Assembly (NCBI GenBank): GCA_041628615.1
Contig: JBFKOW010000073.1
Span: 1 to 16,062 of the forward strand
Source of the DNA: JAMWZF01 sp041628615
Lineage (GTDB): Bacteria; Pseudomonadota; Alphaproteobacteria; Rhodobacterales; Rhodobacteraceae
Direction: 5' to 3'
DNA length: 16,062 nt
The notes under the pieces are model-generated. The model worked only from the letters and a program-made list of their open reading frames with translations, had not been told where the DNA came from and made no database searches. Positions within the stretch are counted from its first letter, which is position 1. Every line of letters starts with the position of its first letter. Made by a program: the position numbers and the translations under genes. Of the stretch, positions 1 through 6,900 are shown one piece after another.

Positions 1-1731
1 GACCTTGGCATAAAGCCCGATCGCCACCCCGGCGATCCCGGCGATGCCCGAGCCGAAACCGAAGGTCAGCATGTTGATCCGGTCCGGGTTGATCCCCATC
101 GACCCGGCCATCCGCGGGTTCTGGGTCACCGCGCGGACCTCGAGGCCCAGCCGGGTCCGGTTCATCACGAACAGGAACAGCGCGAGGAACAGCAGTGCCA
201 GCACGAAGATCGCGATGCGTATGTAGCTGATCGACACGATGTCGTTGAACACCAGCGACCCGCCCAGCCAGTCCGGCGCGGTCAGCGGCCGGGCCTGGGT
301 GCCGAAGATGTTCTTGGCGATCTGCTGCAGCGCGATCGAGATGCCGAAGGTGGCGAGAAGGGTCTCCAGCGGCCGGTGGTAGAGCCAGCGGATCACCAGC
401 CGCTCCATCGCCACCCCCGCCGCGAAGGTCACCGCGAAGGCCAGCGGCAGGGCGACGATGATCGACAGGGTGTAGTCGGGGATCACCAGCTGCACCACGT
501 AGCCGGTATAGGCCCCCATCATGATGAACTCGCCGTGGGCCATGTTGATGACCCCCATCACCCCGAAGGTGATGGCGAGCCCGATGGCGGCAAGGAAGTA
601 GATCGAGGCCAGCGACAGCGCGTCGAGCCCGAGGTCGGCGGCCTGGTTCAGCGCCACCCGGGTCTCGATGCTGTCGAGCGCGTCGCGCGCGGCCAGCGCC
701 ACCGGGATCGACGGGCCGGTGAGCCGCTCGAAGAAGACATGGGCGTCGAGCGCGGCGGCGATCTCGGCCTCGGTGGCGGCGGCCGCCACGGCGCCCTGCC
801 GGGCCAGTTCGGCGTAGGCAAGGTCGCGGGCGGCCTCGGTGTTCAGGTCGGCCACCTCGATGCCGCCCACCGCGCCGCCGTCGAGATTGGCGATCAGCGC
901 GGCGCGCTTGTCGGCGCGGGTGATCGGTGGGGCGACGATGCCGGCCTCCACCAGCAGCGCCTCGGCGGCGGCGGCGGGCAGCGCCTCGGAGCCCGGCGTC
1001 AGCCGGCGCAGCACCGCCGGGTCATCCTCGGGCATCTCGGTCGCAAGCGCGACCTCGGTGACGGCGAGCGGGTTCAGCACGGCGCGGACATCGACGCCCA
1101 GATCGCCGCGGAAGCTTTCGATGGCCTCCAGCCGGGCGGCCTCGTCGCGGTCGAACCGGATGGTCAGCAGCCGTTCGATCCGGTCCATCCGGGCGGTCAG
1201 CGCCGGGTCGGGCTCGTCGGCGATGACCGCGCGCAGGGCGGCGAGGTGGCTCTCCTCCGGGCTGCGCTCGATGGCGGCGAGCGCGGTGGCGCGGTTGACG
1301 GCGACCGGGTCCTTGAGCTGGAACTGCACCAGCGCCGCGCCGATCAGCCCGCGGATGCCGGCATTTGGCTTGAGCTGGTCGTAGCCCGCCTTGGGCGCGG
1401 TGCCGATCTCGGCCCCGCCGGCCACGTCGAACAGGCGCAGGGTCTCGCGGTCCACCTCCTCGGCGAAGACGAAAAGCCCGGTCCCGGTCGCCTGCCACAT
1501 CTCGCGGGCCTGCCAGCGTTCGAGCACCGCCTGCGCGTCGGGCAACCCGCTGGCAGCGAGCGCGTCGATGGCGGGGCCAATGGTCCGGCGCGAGCTTTCG
1601 GCGATGACCTCGCCGTGGGTCTGCATCAACTGCTGGATCGGGGCATCGGCGTCCTGCGCGGCCACAGGACCCGATGCGACTGACAAAAGCACCGCCGCGA
1701 TACCGATGAAATACCGACGCAATACCGACAT
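1..1731 (-). CDS. urtB: Urea ABC transporter permease UrtB (3' end off the window)
   Basis: Inner-membrane permease of the UrtABCDE urea importer, a member of the LivH-type branched-chain amino acid permease family. Translation from the ATG at 1731 gives 577 codons with no stop before the window edge. Residues 1-26 form a signal peptide ending in AAQ. Residues about 27-355 are a long soluble alanine- and charge-rich region that UrtB proteins carry in front of the permease and that LivH lacks. From about residue 362 hydrophobic membrane segments begin, with the typical LivH/UrtB stretch GVMGVINMAHGEF at about 390-402 and a later LEVRAVTQNPRMA loop. The end shown (GVAIGLYAKV) lies inside the permease core, so roughly the last 60-80 residues are missing. 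An AGGA lies about 8 nt before the start. The gene follows urtA by 82 nt on the same strand, and urtCDE are expected further left. UrtB identity is secure; the function of the N-terminal region is not known to me. Confidence 0.95.
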   Translation of the reverse strand, partial: MSVLRRYFIGIAAVLLSVASGPVAAQDADAPIQQLMQTHGEVIAESSRRTIGPAIDALAASGLPDAQAVLERWQAREMWQATGTGLFVFAEEVDRETLRLFDVAGGAEIGTAPKAGYDQLKPNAGIRGLIGAALVQFQLKDPVAVNRATALAAIERSPEESHLAALRAVIADEPDPALTARMDRIERLLTIRFDRDEAARLEAIESFRGDLGVDVRAVLNPLAVTEVALATEMPEDDPAVLRRLTPGSEALPAAAAEALLVEAGIVAPPITRADKRAALIANLDGGAVGGIEVADLNTEAARDLAYAELARQGAVAAAATEAEIAAALDAHVFFERLTGPSIPVALAARDALDSIETRVALNQAADLGLDALSLASIYFLAAIGLAITFGVMGVINMAHGEFIMMGAYTGYVVQLVIPDYTLSIIVALPLAFAVTFAAGVAMERLVIRWLYHRPLETLLATFGISIALQQIAKNIFGTQARPLTAPDWLGGSLVFNDIVSISYIRIAIFVLALLFLALFLFVMNRTRLGLEVRAVTQNPRMAGSMGINPDRINMLTFGFGSGIAGIAGVAIGLYAKV

Positions 1732-1774
1732 GGGTTTCGTCCTGCCTCGGAATGGGGTCTTGAGGGGTTAGGAG

Positions 1775-1797
1775 CGGGGCGGCCCGGGGCCGCCCCG
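1775..1797 (-). promoter_or_regulatory. Intercistronic hairpin between urtA and urtB
   Basis: A perfect 10-bp inverted repeat (CGGGGCGGCC at 1775-1784, its complement at 1788-1797) encloses a 3-nt loop in the 82-nt gap after the urtA stop codon. No T-run follows it on the minus strand, so it is not a standard intrinsic terminator. Such hairpins after binding-protein genes are known to stabilise the upstream message or to reduce read-through, giving more binding protein than permease. That role here is inferred. Confidence 0.6.
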
Positions 1798-1813
1798 ACC
1801 CGGAACTGCCCGA

Positions 1814-3103
1814 TCAGTAGTTCGACTTGATCTGCACGCAGGTCTCGGTCTCGGTGTTGTACATGCCGCACCCGAGGGTCTGCCAATCCGAGGTCAGCAC
1901 CGCCGATTCCGGCAGGTAGTCGGTCCAGGCGTCGCCCGGCACTTCCTCGGTCTGGCTCAGGATGTCGAACTGGCCGTCGGCGGTGATCTCGCCGATCAGC
2001 ACCGGCTTGGCCAGGTGATGGTTCGGCAGCATCACGGCGGTGCCGCCGGTCAGGTTCGGGAACTCCTGCCCGTACATCGCCTCGCGGACCGCGTCGACAT
2101 CGGTGGTGCCGGCCTCGGTCGCTGCGTTCACCCACATGTTGAAGCCGATGTAGTGCGCCTCCATCGGGTCGTTGGTGACCCGGTTCTCGTCGCCGATGTA
2201 GTCGTGCCAGGCGGCGATGAAGGCCGCGTTCTCGGGGGTGTCGGCGGACATGAAGTAGTTCCACGCCGCGAGGTGGCCGACAAGGTTGGTGGTGTCGAGG
2301 CCCGACAGTTCCTCCTCGCCCACCGAGAAGGCGACGACCGGGATGTCGGCGGCGTCGATGCCCTGCGCGGCCAGTTCCTTGTAGAAGCCCACGTTGGCGT
2401 CGCCGTTGATCGTCGAGATCACGCCGACCTGCTTGCCGTCGGCGCCCAGCGCCACGACATCCGACACGATCTTGGACCAGTCGGAGTGGCCGAAGGGGGT
2501 GTAGTTGACGAAGATGTCCTCGGCCGGGATGCCGGCGGCCAGCAGGTAGGATTCGAGGATGTTGTTGGTGGTCCGGGGATAGACGTAGTCGGTGCCCAGG
2601 AGCGCGAACTTCTCGACGCCCAGTTCCTCGAGGAAGTAGTCGGTGGCCGGGATCGCCTGCTGGTTCGGCGCGGCGCCGGTGTAGAACACGTTCTTGGAGC
2701 TTTCCTCGCCCTCGTACTGGACGGGGTAGAACAGCAGGCCGTTCAGCTCCTCGATCACCGGCAGCACGGATTTCCGCGACACCGAGGTCCAGTTGCCGAA
2801 GATCACGTCGACCTCGTGCACGGTCAGAAGCTCGCGCGCTTTCTCGGCGAAGAGCGGCCAGTCGGAGGCCGGGTCGACCACCACGGCCTCGAGCTCGCAG
2901 CCGAGCAAGCCGCCGGCGGCGTTCTGCTGCGCCACCAGCATCTCCACGGTGTCCTTCAGCGTGGTTTCCGAGATCGCCATCGTCCCGGACAGCGAATGCA
3001 GCACCCCCACCTTGATCGGGCAGGACACGTCCTGCGCGGCCGCTGGCAGGGCGGCCGCCATCAGCGCGGCGGCAGTGGTCGTCGAGAGAAAGGTCTTTGA
3101 CAT
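1814..3103 (-). CDS. urtA: Urea ABC transporter substrate-binding protein UrtA
   Basis: Periplasmic urea-binding component of the Urt importer, a type I periplasmic-binding-fold (Leu/Ile/Val-BP-like) protein. The chosen ATG at 3103 gives 429 residues, the usual UrtA length. It begins with a Sec signal peptide (MSKTFLSTTTAAALMAAALPAAAQ) and is preceded by GAAGGAATG, with GGAA about 9 nt upstream. The open frame extends upstream to 3229, but those residues are arginine-rich and do not resemble UrtA. Diagnostic stretches are IKVGVLHSLSGTMAISE after the signal, FGNWTSVSRKSVLPV, LLFYPVQYEGEESSKNVFY and PNHHLAKPVLIGEI, which together match the urea-binding subgroup and not the amino-acid-binding LivJ/K. 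Cysteines include one just after the signal peptide and a pair near the C-terminus (CGMYNTETETC). It heads the transporter genes, with urtB downstream. In this family expression is normally nitrogen-controlled; I saw no convincing sigma-54 or NtrC site upstream. Confidence 0.95.
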   Translation of the reverse strand: MSKTFLSTTTAAALMAAALPAAAQDVSCPIKVGVLHSLSGTMAISETTLKDTVEMLVAQQNAAGGLLGCELEAVVVDPASDWPLFAEKARELLTVHEVDVIFGNWTSVSRKSVLPVIEELNGLLFYPVQYEGEESSKNVFYTGAAPNQQAIPATDYFLEELGVEKFALLGTDYVYPRTTNNILESYLLAAGIPAEDIFVNYTPFGHSDWSKIVSDVVALGADGKQVGVISTINGDANVGFYKELAAQGIDAADIPVVAFSVGEEELSGLDTTNLVGHLAAWNYFMSADTPENAAFIAAWHDYIGDENRVTNDPMEAHYIGFNMWVNAATEAGTTDVDAVREAMYGQEFPNLTGGTAVMLPNHHLAKPVLIGEITADGQFDILSQTEEVPGDAWTDYLPESAVLTSDWQTLGCGMYNTETETCVQIKSNY

Positions 3104-3415
3104 CGCGTCATTCCTTCGAACAGCGCGCCTCCGGGCCTTGCCATTCCGCTGCCGGATGACATGTTGCCCCGCACGCATCGTTATGCGGAGTGCGGTGGTG
3201 CTACGCTTGGAGGGCTGGCGCCGCCGCACGACTTCCCCGCCCGACTGACGGACGGTGCGCCCTGTGTCCCCGGAAGCGCGGCGAACTGGAATAGGGCGGG
3301 CCGAAGCGCGCGGGGTCCCGCCCCCGCATTCCGGAAGGACGCCGCTTTTTTGGTCTCATTTTCGGCAGACGCCCAAATGATGGGCGGCGGATTGGCCGAT
3401 CGGTCCCGCCCGGCC
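3104..3415. other. Gene-free stretch upstream of urtA
   Basis: About 310 bases between the small exported protein gene and urtA that should hold the urtA promoter and leader. No persuasive protein-coding frame is present, only shadows and an arginine-rich extension of the urtA frame. It contains short inverted repeats: CGCAT-cgtt-ATGCG at 3174-3187 and CGCCCA-aatga-TGGGCG at 3370-3386. I looked for a sigma-54 -24/-12 pair. The best candidate on the minus strand (TGGCAAG near 3140) lacks a TTGC element at the right spacing. No clear sigma-70 promoter can be asserted. Confidence 0.5.
3370..3386 (-). terminator. Weak hairpin after the small exported protein gene
   Basis: A 6-bp perfect stem (CGCCCA/TGGGCG, 5-nt loop) lies about 30 nt downstream of the stop codon of the gene at 3416-3787 on the minus strand. 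It is not followed by a T-run, so it is at most a weak or Rho-assisted end, or a leader structure for urtA. Confidence 0.25.
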
Positions 3416-3787
3416 CTAGCCGAGGAACAGGCCGGTGCAGGCCGCCACCTCGGCCGCCGCCCGCCGCCGGGCCCAGGCCGCGTCGCTGGAATCGGCATTG
3501 AAGGTGGCCCGGCGCAGCAGCAGCGCATGGGCCTGCTTGGCCGAGATCCGGGTGGCCATCACCGCGACGTCGTCGCCCGGCGCCGCCACGAGGTCCAGCA
3601 TGTCGAGCAGGACGGCGCGGTCGCGCTCGGTCCGCTCCGAGGCCGGGTCACGCATCAGCCACTGGTGCTCGAGCTGCGCCGACAGCCGCCCGGCGCAGGC
3701 GGCGAAGGTGCTGGCCAGGTCACCACCGGCAGGGACCCGGCCGGCCCCGGCCAGGGCCAGAAGGAGGAAGAGAGCAACGAGGCGCAT
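3416..3787 (-). CDS. Small exported protein of unknown function next to urtA
   Basis: I do not recognise the family. Translation from the ATG at 3787 gives 123 residues; an ATG five codons upstream (3802) is an alternative and neither has a strong Shine-Dalgarno sequence. The N-terminus (MRLVALFLLLALAGAG) is a clear Sec signal peptide, so the product should be exported. The mature part is about 100 residues, helix-favouring, with many Ala, Arg, Asp and Leu residues. It has two cysteines, one early (FAACAGRL) and one near the end (VAACTGLFLG), which could form a disulfide linking the termini. No membrane segment follows the signal. It lies on the same strand as urtA and upstream of it, with a 312-nt gap, so co-transcription is possible but not shown. 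The coding call rests on the signal peptide, the ordered amphipathic composition, and the lack of a better frame on either strand. Confidence 0.65.
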   Translation of the reverse strand: MRLVALFLLLALAGAGRVPAGGDLASTFAACAGRLSAQLEHQWLMRDPASERTERDRAVLLDMLDLVAAPGDDVAVMATRISAKQAHALLLRRATFNADSSDAAWARRRAAAEVAACTGLFLG

Positions 3788-3802
3788 TCGCAAACCGCCC
3801 AT

Positions 3803-3908
3803 GTCTTGAGCATGGCATGTCGAATTCCGCCTAGTAAATCATCGGTAGGAAAATCGCGTTAGCCGCGGGACCCCGGCGCCACAGCACGGGCGCCGGGGCC
3901 GGTCGGCC
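3803..3908. other. Intergenic region between the nuclease and small-protein genes
   Basis: About 105 bases on the 3' side of the giant nuclease gene and the 5' side of the small exported protein gene. It contains the nuclease terminator hairpin and, between roughly 3805 and 3860, a locally AT-richer stretch (around TAGTAAATCATCGGTAGGAA) that stands out in this GC-rich window. This is a plausible promoter location for the small gene, but no confident -35/-10 pair can be named. Confidence 0.35.
3871..3898 (-). terminator. Transcription terminator of the giant nuclease gene
   Basis: A perfect 10-bp GC-rich inverted repeat (CCCCGGCGCC at 3871-3880, complement at 3889-3898) with an 8-nt loop begins 10 nt after the nuclease stop codon. 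On the minus strand the sequence beyond it reaches a short TTTT about 17 nt later. The position and strength of the stem make it a good candidate terminator, although the T-run is displaced. Confidence 0.6.
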
Positions 3909-6900
3909 CTAGCCGAGCAGCACCGCGTCCGGCGCCCCGAGGTCGAGCCCGACGATGACCGGATCGTGGTCCGAGGACCGGAACGCGTCGGCGGCGTAGA
4001 AGTCGTCGATCTGCGCCTGCGGCTTGAAATCGGTGTTGTAGTCCAGCGCCGAAGCCTCGAGCGCGTTGATGTGCCACTCCGCCGCCCCGGTGACCTGCGC
4101 CGCGAGCGACCCGCTGGCCAGCGCGTAGTCGAGCGACCCGAAGGCCTGCACCGAGGGACTGGCGTCGATGTCCACCGGGAAGGCGAAGCTGAAGGCGAAC
4201 TCGTCGGCCCCGAGGAAGGACTCGACCTGGTCCTCGTAGCCCTCGGCCTTGAGGAACCGGACCGGGTCCTCCATCCCGTAGGCGTTGAGGTCGCCGACGA
4301 TCAGCACGTCGGGGTCGCCCGACCCGGTGGGATCGGTGTCGAGCCAGGCATCGAGCGCCTGCGCTGCCTGCAGCCGGGCCTCGTTGTTGTTGCCCGAGCC
4401 GTCGCCGGTGCCGGCGTTGTTGCCGAACGGGCTGATCGACCCCTTGGACTTGAAGTGGTTCACCGCGACGGTGAAGGTCTCGCCCGAGGCGAGTTCCTCG
4501 AAGGTCGCGGCGATCGGGGCGCGGCTGGTCCCCTCGCCGTCGAACACCGGGTTGCCGAAGTTCAGCCCGAGCCCCGCGAGATCGGCATCGATCAGGATCT
4601 CGACGGTGGTGCCGGCGGCGATGCCCACGGTGGTCGTGTTGTAGATCAGCCCGACCATGATCGCGTCGGCGCCGCCGAAGGGCACGCCAGGATCGGCGAA
4701 GGCATAGGTTTCGCCGGTGGCGAGGCTGAGCGCCTCCACGATGTACTGGATCGCGAACAGCCCGTCGCCGTTCTGGTCGCCGTATTCGTTCTCCAGCTCG
4801 ATCAGGCCGAACACGTCCGCCCCCACCTCGGCCAGCGCGGCGATGAGCTTGTCGGCCTGCCGCTGGAATTCCTCCAGCGTGTCGGCGCCGCGCGGATCGA
4901 ACCCGCCGGGCCCGGAGGTGTTGCTGCCCTCGTCCAGCGTGGTGAAGAAGTTCAGCACGTTGAACGACGCCACGCTGATCGTGCCGCCGACAGCCGGCGC
5001 GCCGGTCTCCCGCGGGACGGCATCGACGAACTGCGGCGTCTCGGTCGGGTTGACCCGCCAGGTCTCGTCCCCCGATCCGCCCGACCCGGTGCCGTAGCGC
5101 AGCACCCCGGTCAGCCCGGTCACCGTGTCTCCGGCGCTCAGCGCGTCGGCGGCGTCGAACTGGCCGGCGATGTTGCCCGGCACGCCGGCGATCTCGAACG
5201 GGATCACGTCCGGGTTCTGCTGGGTCGAGCCATCGTCGAGCAGGATCGCGGATTTCACCGCCGCCTCGCGGAAGGCGGCGAACCCGGCGGCGTCGGGCAG
5301 GTTGGACTGGGTATAGGTCTCGAGCAGCCCGCCCTGCTGCAGCCCGATGTCGCCGAACCGGCCGAGGGTGAACAGGTCGCCCACCGTCATCTCCTGCGGC
5401 AGGGTCACGCGCATCCCCTCGTAGGCTTCGAGATCGGCAATCAGTTCACCGGCGGAATTGGTCGTCACCGCCGCCACCGGAAAGACGATCTCGGCCGCCG
5501 TCGGCAGGATCTGGGCGCTGGCCACGATCTCGACCGAGGTGATGCCCGACAGCTGGGTCTCGCCGAAGAACTCGGTCACCGTGCCGGTGACGCGGACCCT
5601 GTCGCCCACCGCGACGTCGACGCCGGGCGCGAAGCCGTCGAAGACGAAGATGCCCTCGGAGGTCCGCGCGTCGGCGTCGGCGTCGCTGTCCTCTTCCTGC
5701 AGGTAGAAGCCGTTCAGGTCGCCGTTGCTGCCCAACCCGCCGTCCTGGAAGTCGCCGACCACGATCGCCTCGACCGTCACCAGCGTTCCTTCGAGCGGCG
5801 AGGCCGCGCCGGGGCCCTGGATCTCGGAAATCAGCTTTTCCACCGGGCCGCCGGTGCCGCCGCCGCCGCCCGCCGTGGGCGTGGTGTTGGCGCCCGCCGG
5901 GCTGAAGGCGTCGATCAGTTGCCAGTCGCCGCCATCGGGGAACCGGCCAGCGGCCGAAGGATAGAACGACCCGTCCGGCCCCAGCACCGGCGCGCCGTAG
6001 TAGAAGGTGCCCGGCGTCGAGTCGGACAGCGCGACGGCGTCCACCACCGTCTCGGCCCCGGTCACCGCCGGGCCGGCGATCGAGCCGGACTCGACCAGCG
6101 CGATGGTCGACGAGGAGTTCTCGAAGAAGTTTGCCGGCAGTTCGGCGTCCGGCGTGACCCCGAGACTGCCCGAGACCAGCGCGTTGCCGATCAGGTAGAA
6201 CCCGTTGTCGCCGATCACCGCGTCGGCGGGCAGGTCGAAGCGGTTGTCGATGTTCCCGCTGGCGTCGTCGCTTTCGATGTTGAGCACGCTCAGGCCCGCG
6301 AGCGAGGTCCCCGGCGTGCCGAAGATCTCGATGAACTCCACATCCGCGCCGGTGGTGTTGACCAGCACCTCGTTGATGACGACAACCGGCGCGGCGTCGT
6401 TGGCCGCGCCCTTGGTCTCGGCCCGCGGCGCGTCCCAGGTGTCGTCGGCATTGCGCTGGAGCGAGAAGCCGATCTCGGTCGACGACGCCTCGGACTGGCC
6501 GATGTCGGTGGAGGTCACGCCGTCCGCCGGGCCGCCGACGCCGACGAAGCTGCCCTCGTAGGACAGGAACTCGATCAGCGCGCCGCCGTTCGACAGCGCG
6601 ATCCCGTCGGGCGACCCGTTCTGCAGCCCGTTCGGCGGCAGGTCGATGACGTAGTAGTCCCAGGTCCCGTCCGACCCGGCAGGCGCGCCGAGCGACAGGG
6701 TGTTGTAAACGGAGCCGTTCGATCCGTTGTAGAGCGTCACGGCGAGGCCAGAGGCATCGCCGCCCGCGTTGACCCGGACCTCGATGAACTCGCCCTGATC
6801 GGTGCCCACGTTGTCGTAGTGGAATTCGTTGATCCGCGCCTCGATCGGCGGCGGCGGCGGGCTGTTGTCGCCGCCCTTGGTCTCGGCCCGCGGCGCGTCC

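Noticed and set aside
376..1683. Long plus-strand open frame opposite urtB
   Set aside because: The translation is low-complexity (many Gly, Arg, His, Asp) and lies antisense to clear UrtB coding sequence.
3130..3150. Sigma-54 promoter for urtA
   Set aside because: A TGGCAAG resembling a -24 element is present, but no TTGC-like -12 element lies at the required spacing.
3104..3229. Upstream extension of the urtA frame
   Set aside because: The extra 42 residues are arginine-rich and precede a perfect signal peptide that has its own ribosome binding site.
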